Assembly: GCA_965247735.1 (NCBI GenBank)
Contig: CBDFHN010000002.1
Location: forward strand, 496,001-560,000
Source: JAOXRU01 sp965247735
Lineage (GTDB): Bacteria; Bacteroidota; Bacteroidia; Flavobacteriales; Flavobacteriaceae
Length of the DNA: 64,000 nucleotides
Direction of reading: 5' to 3'
In this document: positions 54,209 through 62,063 of the stretch, piece by piece
Numbering within the stretch: position 1 is the stretch's first letter
Layout of the letters: the number at the start of each line of letters is the position of its first letter
Program-made: the position numbers and the translations under genes
The notes under the pieces: generated by a model
What the model saw: only the letters and a program-made list of their open reading frames with translations
The model's database searches: none
Told to the model about the DNA's origin: nothing

Positions 54209-54670
54209 TAGTTCTTAATCTAAATTCACTTAGCTTCAGAGCAAACAACAGCCTAAGCTTATTCAATTAAAAAAATACTTTCGCTTTTATAAAATCAGTC
54301 TAAAAATATATAAGAATTGGTTTTTGTATTAAAATATAGACACCTAAAACATTAGATGCCTATATTTAGAATAAAAACTAAACAACCACAATGTTTAGCT
54401 TCCAAGTGCACTCTTTATCTCGTTAAAAATTAGCTCAGCAAACTCTTAAACATTTATTATTAATTGTTTGCCAAAACCTAAATGATTACGTCTAACCATT
54501 CTATATCTAGAATTAAGTTTTTAACTTTTGCTAATTTAAATGCCAAGACTGAATAAATCTTGCAGTAAACAAAAAACTACCAAAACGCTAAACATTTTAC
54601 TTAGCACTAACAATTCTTAATCATCCCTGCAAACATTTTGCAGTCTGCACTACTACCTTTCCAATCAATA
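54209..54670. other. Gap before the truncated exporter
   Basis: About 460 AT-rich bases with no gene or terminator that I can recognise. Confidence 0.4.
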
Positions 54671-54764
54671 ACCTCAAGGCAAGCCCATGAGGCATAAAAA
54701 AGGAAAACACTTTAATCATTTCGATGCAAGCATCGGCAATTAAACCCATTGGTGGGATTAAATT
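54671..54764 (+). repeat. Dispersed 5'-flanking repeat, copy d (both halves)
   Basis: The first half is CCTCAAGGCAAGCCCATGAG with GCATAAAA (54672-54699), the second ATTTCGATGCAAGCATCGGC with AATTAAACCCATTGGTGGG and ATTAAATT (54718-54764). The ATG of the exporter follows 9 bases later. It is the most complete of the four copies. Confidence 0.75.
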
Positions 54765-54773
54765 AGCATTAAC

Positions 54774-55631
54774 ATGGCAAAAACAACAATAAAACAACAC
54801 GATATTACCGATTGCGGAGCAGCATGTTTGGCCTCTATAGCAGCACACTATAATTTGCAACTTCCCATTTCTAAAATTAGACAATATGCCAGTACCGATA
54901 AAAAAGGGACTAATGTCTTAGGATTATTAGAAGCAGCAGAAAAACTAGGATTTGAAGCCAAAGGAGTCCGTGGGGAACTAGATAGCCTATTTAAAATTCC
55001 AAAACCTACCATTGCTCATATTATTGTAAAAGACGTATTACAACACTATGTGGTTATCTATGAGGTTACCAAAGAACATATTATAATTATGGATCCTGGA
55101 GATGGAAAAATGCATAAAAAAACACATGATGAGTTTACTAAAGAATGGACAGGTGTATTGGTCTTATTATTACCAAATGATGATTTTACTATTGGTAATG
55201 AAAAAGTATCTGTTATAAAACGATTTTGGTTTTTATTAAAACCACATAAATTTGTTTTACTACAAGCATTTATAGGTGCATTAATCTATACACTTCTAGG
55301 CTTTTCTACTTCAATTTATATTCAGAAACTTACTGATCATGTTTTAGTAGGCGGTAATACCAAACTATTAAACCTGTTAAGTGTAGTAATGATAATACTA
55401 CTAGCATTGCAACTCTTTATAAGTGTCTATAAATACATATTTTTAATAAAAACAGGACAGCAAATAGATGCCCATTTAATACTTGGCTATTATAAACACC
55501 TATTAAAATTGCCACAGCAGTTTTTTGATACTATGAGAATTGGTGAAATTATCTCTAGAATTAATCTAACAAAGCACATTATTATACGATGTGGCAGCAA
55601 CAAATGCCTGATTTTAAAATATAATTTTTAA
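54774..55631 (+). pseudogene. Peptidase-containing ABC exporter (C39), truncated
   Basis: The N-terminal C39 peptidase domain is intact: Cys14 in TDCGAACLA, His91 in LQHYVVIY and Asp107 in IIMDPGDG. It would cut double-glycine leader peptides. The transmembrane domain starts (FVLLQAFIGALIYTLLGFST) but the match ends at MRIGEIISRIN (~residue 263), where about 460 residues, including the whole ATPase, should follow. The last ~20 residues (LTKHIIIRCGSNKCLILKYN) are unrelated. A bacteriocin-type exporter has been lost by deletion; the peptidase domain might still fold. Confidence 0.8.
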
Positions 55632-55723
55632 AACTGCACAATTGATGCAGTTTCAACAAGTACATTTACGGTATTCACCTATTTTGTCAATTGGTAATAA
55701 TACTTATAAAAAGCAATGTACCT

Positions 55724-55759
55724 AAAAAAAGGAATTGCTTCATTGCAATTCCTTTTTAA
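55724..55759 (+). terminator. Terminator behind the truncated exporter
   Basis: AAAAAAAGGAATTGC-TTCATT-GCAATTCCTTTTT, 93 bases after the stop. It probably served the intact gene. Confidence 0.8.
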
Positions 55760-55813
55760 TTTATATCTTTATAAAATGAGTATATTCTCTTTTGTCATCC
55801 TATAAACACATTA

Positions 55814-55948
55814 ATGAAAAAAGAAAAACAAAAAATAATAGTCTTATTCTTAGCTACGCTTTTCTTCTACTCTATAATCCATGATTGGGAAAATTTTAAA
55901 GCTGGTCTTATGGGAAAAACACCAACACAAAAGGAAGTTTCTAAGTAA
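55814..55948 (+). CDS. Tiny protein (44 residues), exporter-associated?
   Basis: ATG 55814 opens MKKEKQKIIVLFLATLFFYS, then IIHDWENFKAGLMGKTPTQ and EVSK. One hydrophobic helix and a short acidic/basic tail. I have the impression, from memory only, that small proteins with a helix followed by a D/N-W-[ED]-x-F-K-A-G segment occur near bacteriocin exporters of Bacteroidetes. It starts 55 bases after the exporter terminator and ends 25 bases before the stop of bcp on the other strand. Confidence 0.5.
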   Translation: MKKEKQKIIVLFLATLFFYSIIHDWENFKAGLMGKTPTQKEVSK

Positions 55949-55973
55949 ACTCTCTTTTTACACTAACTATTTT

Positions 55974-56429
55974 TTACTCCTCCAGCAATTGAGCAGCATG
56001 GTCCTTGGTCTTTACCTTATCAATTACCTTGGTAATAACACCTTCTTCATTGATAACAAAAGATTTTCTATGAATACCATCATATACCTTTCCCATAAAC
56101 TTTTTTGTTCCCCAAACACCAAAAATATTCAATACCGTATGGTCTTCATCGGCTAGTAATGGATATTGGAACTTATATTTGTTTCTAAAATTGGTTTGTC
56201 TTTTTGGAGAATCGGCACTTACGCCTAATATTGCAAATCCTTTTTCTTGCAATAATTCATAATTATCTCTTAAATTACACGCTTCTACAGTACAACCAGG
56301 AGTACTTGCTTTAGGATAAAAAAAGACAATCAATTTTTTCCCAAGGTAACTTTCACTTTTAATTAAATTTCCATCTTGATCTACAGCTTCAAAATTTGGA
56401 ACTTTATCACCTACTTTTAAAGTATTCAT
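55974..56429 (-). CDS. bcp: Thioredoxin-dependent thiol peroxidase (peroxiredoxin Q)
   Basis: Reduces hydrogen and lipid peroxides at the expense of thioredoxin. The active site ASTPGCTVEACNLRD has the peroxidatic Cys46 and the resolving Cys51, the spacing of the alpha-type BCP. The thioredoxin fold continues with VSADSPKRQTNFRNKY and FGVWGTKKFMGK. The length of 151 is normal. It is divergent from nth with a 71-base gap, which must hold both promoters. Confidence 0.95.
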   Translation of the reverse strand: MNTLKVGDKVPNFEAVDQDGNLIKSESYLGKKLIVFFYPKASTPGCTVEACNLRDNYELLQEKGFAILGVSADSPKRQTNFRNKYKFQYPLLADEDHTVLNIFGVWGTKKFMGKVYDGIHRKSFVINEEGVITKVIDKVKTKDHAAQLLEE

Positions 56430-56500
56430 ATAAATTAGTTTTCTATTTTTGTTACAGTCATTTTATTTAAAAAAAAAATGATTTTCTATATATCAAAGAT

Positions 56501-57160
56501 ATGACCAAAAAAGAAAAAGTAGCCTTTACAATCGCAAAATTAAAGGAGTATTATCCAGAAATTCCAATTCCACTAGACCATAAAGATCCTTACACGTTAC
56601 TTATTGCAGTATTATTATCTGCACAAAGTACTGATGTACGTGTCAACAAAATTACTCCTCTCCTATTTAAGGTAGCCGATAATCCTTATGATATGATAAA
56701 ACTAACGGTTGAAGAAATTAGAGACATCATAAGACCAGTAGGCCTTTCCCCAATGAAATCTAAGGGCATACATGGCTTATCACATATTTTAATTGACAAG
56801 CATAATGGTGAAGTTCCTGCTGATTTGGATGCTTTAGAAGAACTACCAGCTGTTGGTCATAAAACAGCAAGTGTAGTTATTTCTCAGGCTTTTGGCATAC
56901 CAGCTTTTCCCGTAGATACCCATATCCATAGGTTAATGTACCGATGGGGATTTAGTAATGGAAAGAATGTAGTACAAACCGAAAAAGATGCCAAACGTTT
57001 ATTTCCAAAAGAAATATGGAACGAGTTACACCTGCAAATGATTTGGTATGGTAGAGAGTATTGCCAAGCAAGAGGTTGGAATTTGGAAAATGATACTATC
57101 ACCAGCACAATTGGACGAAAAGTGGTGTTAAGAGAATATTACAATAAGCAAAAAAAATAA
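56501..57160 (+). CDS. nth: Endonuclease III lacking the iron-sulfur cluster
   Basis: DNA glycosylase/AP-lyase that removes oxidised pyrimidines. The helix-hairpin-helix LEELPAVGHKTASVV carries catalytic Lys121, and Asp139 is in FPVDTHIHR; both correspond to the residues of the E. coli enzyme. At the C-terminus the cluster motif C-x6-C-x2-C-x5-C is missing: only one Cys (REYCQARGWN) is left, and the end TITSTIGRKVVLREYYNKQ replaces it. The enzyme should still work as a glycosylase but without the redox-active cluster. A hairpin at 57213 follows. Confidence 0.92.
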   Translation: MTKKEKVAFTIAKLKEYYPEIPIPLDHKDPYTLLIAVLLSAQSTDVRVNKITPLLFKVADNPYDMIKLTVEEIRDIIRPVGLSPMKSKGIHGLSHILIDKHNGEVPADLDALEELPAVGHKTASVVISQAFGIPAFPVDTHIHRLMYRWGFSNGKNVVQTEKDAKRLFPKEIWNELHLQMIWYGREYCQARGWNLENDTITSTIGRKVVLREYYNKQKK

Positions 57161-57212
57161 CAAGCATAGCATGTTTTTTTTCTTCTTCAGCATTTAAATC
57201 TTATCGAAAAAC

Positions 57213-57233
57213 CACTTACACATGTAAGTTTTT
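57213..57233 (+). terminator. Weak terminator after nth
   Basis: ACTTAC-ACAT-GTAAGT followed by five T, 53 bases after the stop. Confidence 0.5.
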
Positions 57234-57279
57234 ACCTTATTTTTTCGTAAATTTCATTTACAGTAAAACAAATTTTAAA

Positions 57280-57543
57280 ATGGAACAAAAAGAATTAACA
57301 AAGGAAGAAATAAAGGCTGTAAAAAAAGCAGCAAAGATTGAAAAAAAGCAAAACAAAAAAGTAAAAAGAGAAGCAAAGCTAAACAAGCTTGCCGATAAGT
57401 TAAAAAAAGCTGAAGAAAAATATAGCCGTCTTAAAGAAAAAGGGAATTTATCTACTGAAGACAATGCTTCTTGGTTAGAAAAAATTGAAAAGATTAAAAG
57501 TAGACAAACAAAAATTAAAGAAAAACTAACTAAAGTTTCATAG
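57280..57543 (+). CDS. Lys/Glu-rich coiled-coil protein, function unknown
   Basis: The 87 residues have no hydrophobic core: almost every residue is Lys, Glu or Ala in long helices (EEIKAVKKAAKIEKKQNKKV, LADKLKKAEEKYSRLKEKGN). Heptad spacing of Leu/Ile supports a coiled coil. It has a start ATG and its own terminator at 57579. Basic helical proteins of this size can bind DNA, RNA or ribosomes, but no family is recognised. Confidence 0.65.
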   Translation: MEQKELTKEEIKAVKKAAKIEKKQNKKVKREAKLNKLADKLKKAEEKYSRLKEKGNLSTEDNASWLEKIEKIKSRQTKIKEKLTKVS

Positions 57544-57578
57544 CTTACTTGATGCTTATGCTTTAAAATTGAAGAAAC

Positions 57579-57610
57579 AAAAAAGACTCATTATCGCTAA
57601 TGAGTCTTTT
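57579..57610 (+). terminator. Terminator of the coiled-coil gene
   Basis: AAAAAAGACTCATTA-TCGC-TAATGAGTCTTTT, 36 bases after the stop; A- and T-runs on both sides let it also end minus-strand transcripts. Confidence 0.85.
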
Positions 57611-57822
57611 CAGAAAAGCGTTAGTTCAAACAGGATTCGAACTGGTGCTTTTGGTATTTAATAACACTTAAAGTCTTGGAATAATTAAGTAAAAAATTAA
57701 CTGTATCCTTAGTAGCCGCATTTTTACTTTTATTTCCTCTTGAGTTTTCAAAGTAAAGTTTTTCCATATTTACGATATTAGTTACATAACTATAACGCAA
57801 TACTTTTAACTTTAGTATATAT

Positions 57823-58404
57823 CTAATTTGTTAAAACTAAGTTATATTTATCTATCACTTTTCTTAGGTTGATTAATGCATAACGCATTCTTCCTAATGC
57901 TGTATTAATACTGACTCCAGTAATTTCAGAAATTTCTTTAAAACTCATATCTTTATAGATACGCATTTCTAAAACTTCTCTTTGATCATCTGGTAATTCC
58001 ATCACCAGCTTTCGGATATCACTTTCTATCTGATCTTTTATAATTTGCTTTTCCGCATTTAATTTATTGTCACTAATTACAGAAAAGATATTAAAATCAT
58101 CGCTACCTTCAAATTTAGGCATACGCTTATTTTTTCTAAAATGATCGATAATAAGGTTATGCGCTATACGCATTACCCAGGGCAAAAATTTGCCTTCTTC
58201 GCTATACGAGCCTTTTTTGAGGGTTTTAATAACTTTGATAAAAGTATCCTGAAAAATATCTTCAGTAATATCTTTATCCATAACTTTAGAATATATAAAG
58301 CTATAAATACGTTGATTATGGCGATTAATTAACGCTTCTAGCGATTTTTCATCTCCATTAATGTAGTTTTTAACTAGGATTGAGTCATTGATAAGAACTT
58401 CCAT
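57823..58404 (-). CDS. ECF-type sigma factor (sigma-70 family)
   Basis: Region 2 is readable as ALINRHNQRIYSFIYSKVMD, ITEDIFQDTFIKVIKTLKKG and LPWVMRIAHNLIIDHFRKNK; region 4 as LPDDQREVLEMRIYKDMSFK, EISEITGVSINTALGRMRYA. The spacer between them is ~40 residues and rich in Asp and Asn. The protein matches housekeeping-like ECF factors of Flavobacteria that lack a partner anti-sigma gene; none is present in the neighbouring 300 bases. It is divergent from uvrA with a gap of ~240 bases. Its targets are unknown. Confidence 0.9.
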   Translation of the reverse strand: MEVLINDSILVKNYINGDEKSLEALINRHNQRIYSFIYSKVMDKDITEDIFQDTFIKVIKTLKKGSYSEEGKFLPWVMRIAHNLIIDHFRKNKRMPKFEGSDDFNIFSVISDNKLNAEKQIIKDQIESDIRKLVMELPDDQREVLEMRIYKDMSFKEISEITGVSINTALGRMRYALINLRKVIDKYNLVLTN

Positions 58405-58643
58405 GCCATTACTTTTTTTGGTTAAGATAAAGGGGTGTCCGTGAGGACTTAATTTATAATAATTTTAAAAGTAATTTTTTAGCGTATAGGCAACAATGAT
58501 TTTCGGGTTATAAAGCTCAAATATAGCTAAAATATTTTATAAAAACCAAATTTTAACCCACTTTTTTATTTTAACAGTTATTTATTGTCCAAAATTTTAA
58601 CTCAAAAATAACAAATTGTACCTTTACTTTTTGTTATAAATTT

Positions 58644-61427
58644 ATGGTAGATATTACTAAAGTAGATCCAAAAGAAAACATCGTAATTAAGGGAGCAAAA
58701 CTTCATAATTTAAAAAATATTGATGTTGTAATTCCAAGAAACAAACTTGTGGTAATCACAGGCTTATCTGGGTCTGGAAAATCAAGTTTGGCATTCGATA
58801 CTCTTTATGCCGAAGGGCAACGACGCTATGTTGAAAGTTTATCTTCTTATGCTAGGCAATTTTTAGGAAGATTAGACAAACCAAAGGTGGATTTTATTAA
58901 AGGAATTGCACCTGCAATTGCTATAGAACAAAAAGTAAACTCTACAAATCCAAGGTCTACTGTTGGCACAACCACAGAAATTTATGACTATTTAAAACTA
59001 CTATTTGCTAGAATTGGAAGAACTATATCCCCAATTTCCAATTTAGAAGTGAAAAAGCATACTATTAGTGATGTTAGTGATTTTATAAAAAACTTCAAAG
59101 AAGGTACAAAACTATTGTTATTGGCACCAGTAAATGTTACCAAGGAAAGAACTAGTTTACAATCACTTCAGGTCTTTTCTCAACAAGGCTATGCAAGAAT
59201 AAAATACAAAGGTGAAGTACTACGGATTTCTGAAATTGATACCGAAATTGATAGGGAATTCGACCTTGTTATTGATAGGGTAATTGTAAAGGACGATGAA
59301 GATTTTTTCAATAGACTTAATGATGCCATTGCTACTGCTTTTTTTGAAGGCAAAGGAAACTGCGTTATTGAGGAATTGGGTACAGAAAATCAGACTCCGT
59401 TTAGCAATAAATTTGAACTGGATGGTATGCAGTTTCTAGAACCAAATGTGCATCTATTTAGTTTTAATAATCCATATGGTGCTTGTCCTAAATGCGAAGG
59501 TTATGGGCAGATTATAGGTATAGATGCCAATCTTGTAGTTCCAAATACTGGACTTTCTATTTTTGATAATGCTATAGCTCCATGGAAAGGAGAAAGCCTA
59601 AGTTGGTATAAAGATCAACTTGTAAACAGTGCCTATACTTTTAATTTCCCAATCCATAAACCTTGGTTTGAACTTGATGAAGTCCAACAACAATTGGTAT
59701 GGGATGGAAATGAACATTTTGAAGGATTGCATCAGTTTTTTGAACAGTTAGAAGAAAAAAGCTATAAAATTCAAAATAGAGTGCTGCTCTCTCGATACCG
59801 AGGTAAAACTACATGTCAAGCTTGCAATGGAAAACGACTAAGAAAAGAGACTGGTTATGTTAAAATCAGTGGAAAAACATTATCTGACCTCGTTGAACAA
59901 CCTATAGATGAGCTTTCCATATTTTTTGAATCACTAAAACTATCAGATCATGATACAACTATAGCCTCTCGCCTACTTCAAGAAATTACCAACAGATTGG
60001 GATATTTATCCAAAGTAGGATTAAACTATTTAACATTAAATAGAAAATCTAACAGCTTATCTGGAGGAGAATCGCAACGTATTAATTTAGCAACTTCATT
60101 GGGTAGTAGCCTAGTGGGTTCAATGTATATTTTAGACGAACCAAGTATTGGATTACACCCAAAAGATTCCGAAAAACTAATTGAAGTCTTAAAATCGCTA
60201 CGTAATTTAGGGAATACTGTTATTGTGGTAGAACATGATGAAGACATTATGAAAGCGGCTGATAAAATTATTGATATTGGTCCAGAAGCAGGTACGCATG
60301 GTGGGGAAGTTGTTGCCGATGGTGATTTTGAAACTATTTTAGCATCATCTTCACTTACTGCAAAATACCTCAATGGAGAACTGTCTATTGAACTCCCTAA
60401 AAAAAGGCGAGTTTCTGATAATTATATTAGAATTATTGGTGCAAGAGAAAACAATTTAAAAAATATAGATGTTAGCTTTCCGTTAAACGGAATTACGGTA
60501 GTAACTGGAGTTTCTGGAAGTGGAAAAAGCTCTTTAGTAAAAAAATTGCTCTATCCTATTATTCTTAAGGAAACTGGTGGTTATGGCGAAAAAATTGGGC
60601 AGCATAGCTCTTATGAAGGTAAATATGACAGTATTAAACTGGTGCAATTTGTGGATCAGAACCCTATAGGAAGATCATCTAGATCTAACCCTGTTACCTA
60701 TATTAAAGCCTATGATGATATCAGAAGTTTATTTGCTTCGCAAAAGCTTTCAAAAATTAGAGGGTACCAACCAAAACATTTTTCTTTTAATGTAGATGCA
60801 GGAAGATGTGAAACTTGTAAAGGTGAAGGTGAAGTTACTATAGAAATGCAGTTTATGGCTGATGTGCATTTGGAATGTGAAACTTGTGATGGTAAACGCT
60901 TTAAAAAGGAAGTTTTAGAAGTTACATTTGAAGGCAAAAATATAGATGATATCTTAAACCTTACTATAGATGATGCACTTGCTTTTTTTACAGGTCATGG
61001 ACAATCTAAAATCATAAAAAAATTACAGCCACTTCAAGATGTAGGTTTGGGTTATGTAAAGCTTGGACAATCTTCCTCTACCCTTTCTGGTGGTGAAGCA
61101 CAACGTATAAAATTAGCGACTTTTTTAGTAAAAGGAATCACCAAAGAAAAAACACTCTTTATCTTTGACGAACCAACTACTGGACTGCATTACCATGATA
61201 TCAATAAATTATTAAAATCGTTTAACGCATTAATTGATAAAGGGCATTCTATTGTAGTAGTAGAACACAACCTAGAATTGATAAAATGTGCTGACTATAT
61301 TATTGACCTTGGTCCTGAAGGTGGAGATAGAGGTGGTACATTGCTTGCTGAAGGTACACCTGAGCAACTGGTGAAAAATAAAAAATCGTTTACAGCTCAA
61401 TATTTAAGGGATAAAATACTTCCTTAA
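58644..61427 (+). CDS. uvrA: Excinuclease ABC subunit A
   Basis: DNA-damage recognition ATPase of nucleotide excision repair, acting with UvrB and UvrC. Both ABC halves are seen: Walker A GLSGSGKSSLAF (~40) and GVSGSGKSSLVKK, signature LSGGESQRINLATSLG and LSGGEAQRIKLATFLV, Walker B SMYILDEPSIGLH and LFIFDEPTTGLHY. Zinc motifs are CPKC and CQAC in the first half and CETC twice in the second (GRCETCKGEGEV and LECETCDGKRF). Length 927. A terminator follows at 61458. Some Bacteroidetes have two UvrA paralogues; which one this is cannot be told from the window. Confidence 0.95.
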   Translation: MVDITKVDPKENIVIKGAKLHNLKNIDVVIPRNKLVVITGLSGSGKSSLAFDTLYAEGQRRYVESLSSYARQFLGRLDKPKVDFIKGIAPAIAIEQKVNSTNPRSTVGTTTEIYDYLKLLFARIGRTISPISNLEVKKHTISDVSDFIKNFKEGTKLLLLAPVNVTKERTSLQSLQVFSQQGYARIKYKGEVLRISEIDTEIDREFDLVIDRVIVKDDEDFFNRLNDAIATAFFEGKGNCVIEELGTENQTPFSNKFELDGMQFLEPNVHLFSFNNPYGACPKCEGYGQIIGIDANLVVPNTGLSIFDNAIAPWKGESLSWYKDQLVNSAYTFNFPIHKPWFELDEVQQQLVWDGNEHFEGLHQFFEQLEEKSYKIQNRVLLSRYRGKTTCQACNGKRLRKETGYVKISGKTLSDLVEQPIDELSIFFESLKLSDHDTTIASRLLQEITNRLGYLSKVGLNYLTLNRKSNSLSGGESQRINLATSLGSSLVGSMYILDEPSIGLHPKDSEKLIEVLKSLRNLGNTVIVVEHDEDIMKAADKIIDIGPEAGTHGGEVVADGDFETILASSSLTAKYLNGELSIELPKKRRVSDNYIRIIGARENNLKNIDVSFPLNGITVVTGVSGSGKSSLVKKLLYPIILKETGGYGEKIGQHSSYEGKYDSIKLVQFVDQNPIGRSSRSNPVTYIKAYDDIRSLFASQKLSKIRGYQPKHFSFNVDAGRCETCKGEGEVTIEMQFMADVHLECETCDGKRFKKEVLEVTFEGKNIDDILNLTIDDALAFFTGHGQSKIIKKLQPLQDVGLGYVKLGQSSSTLSGGEAQRIKLATFLVKGITKEKTLFIFDEPTTGLHYHDINKLLKSFNALIDKGHSIVVVEHNLELIKCADYIIDLGPEGGDRGGTLLAEGTPEQLVKNKKSFTAQYLRDKILP

Positions 61428-61457
61428 AATGCAAAACAAGATTCTTACCATGTATTA

Positions 61458-61483
61458 AACATCCGTTATTCGGATGTTTTTTT
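61458..61483 (+). terminator. Terminator of uvrA
   Basis: AACATCCG-TTAT-CGGATGTTTTTTT, 30 bases after the stop. Confidence 0.85.
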
Positions 61484-61509
61484 GCTTTTATTTCAGTTTT
61501 TTTGCTTTT

Positions 61510-61525
61510 TGGCACGCTGTTTGTA
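61510..61525 (+). promoter_or_regulatory. Sigma-54-type promoter before the small RNAs
   Basis: TGGCACG-CTGT-TTGTA matches the -24/-12 consensus TGGCACG-N4-TTGCW except for T instead of C at the -12 element, as is common in Bacteroidetes (TTTG). The flanks make a 22-base block that recurs exactly at 61990-62011. Start of transcription would be ~61536, 31 bases before the conserved core of the first small RNA. Confidence 0.7.
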
Positions 61526-61566
61526 ATGTATTATTTGAAGACAAAAAAGAATTAAAACATAGAAGA

Positions 61567-61632
61567 TTTTGGTTGGTTAGTTAAAAGCCCTGTATGATGT
61601 CTTTAAAAACAAAATATAGGGCTTTATTTTTA
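61567..61632 (+). ncRNA. Putative small RNA 1, terminated
   Basis: The core TTTTGGTTGGTTAGTT (61567-61582) is followed by the terminator AAAGCCCT ... AGGGCTTTATTTTT. With the sigma-54 promoter the whole transcript would be ~97 nt. No open frame of any length lies in it. The copy at 61685 has the same core and the same architecture but a different stem. Confidence 0.6.
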
Positions 61633-61684
61633 AAATCTAAACTATGATAAAATATATAAAAAGTGATTTACACTTTTAGAACAA

Positions 61685-61746
61685 TTTTGGTTGGTTAGTT
61701 ATAAAATCCCTGCGGTATCTGCAAAGTTACTTCAGGGATTTTTTTA
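61685..61746 (+). ncRNA. Putative small RNA 2, terminated
   Basis: The same 16-base core (61685-61700) precedes the terminator AAATCCCTG ... CAGGGATTTTTTT. It lies 118 bases after the first one. I see no own sigma-54 motif; it may be read through from the first or from an unrecognised promoter. Stem sequence differs from RNA 1 while stem length is kept, so selection acts on structure. Confidence 0.55.
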
Positions 61747-61854
61747 TGACTTTACTTTATTAACTCTTTCTACTTATTAACTTCTTTACTCCTCTCTTTA
61801 GCTTTTTAGCAATTTTACTTTTTAACTTATTTCCGTGTAAAGGATTGCAGCATT

Positions 61855-61908
61855 GTTGGAGCTCTCTAGAGGTTGCAAAACCGAAAGAAGCGACTGCGAA
61901 AAGCCTGA
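61855..61908 (+). repeat. Dispersed GAAGCGACTGC repeat, copy b
   Basis: GTTGGAGCTCTCT, variable bases, then AAAGAAGCGACTGCGAAAAG and CCTGA. The copy at 43014-43071 is its relative on the other strand. It sits between the small RNAs and the second sigma-54 promoter. Confidence 0.75.
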
Positions 61909-61993
61909 CCCGAAACTTTTGTGGAGGGATACACCAAAAACAAATCAATCGTAATGTATTGATTATCAATATTATGCAATTAAAATCATTTTT

Positions 61994-62009
61994 TGGCACG
62001 CTGTTTGTA
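61994..62009 (+). promoter_or_regulatory. Sigma-54-type promoter of the Arg/Ser/Thr-rich protein
   Basis: TGGCACG-CTGT-TTGTA, identical to 61510-61525. Transcription would start ~62020, 44 bases before the ATG at 62064. Such promoters need an enhancer-binding activator; its site is not recognised. Confidence 0.75.
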
Positions 62010-62063
62010 ATTACCTAATCGAATGCATAACAATTATGTATGTGAACTTTAAAACCTAGTATT

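Noticed and set aside
57622..57652. tRNA-like T-arm (CAGTTCGAATCCTG) on the minus strand
   Set aside because: The T-stem lacks one G, the acceptor stem does not pair and no D- or anticodon arm is present upstream; at best a decayed attachment site.
61760..61999. 79-residue open frame on the minus strand
   Set aside because: It covers the dispersed GAAGCGACTGC repeat and the sigma-54 promoter; the sequence is not protein-like.
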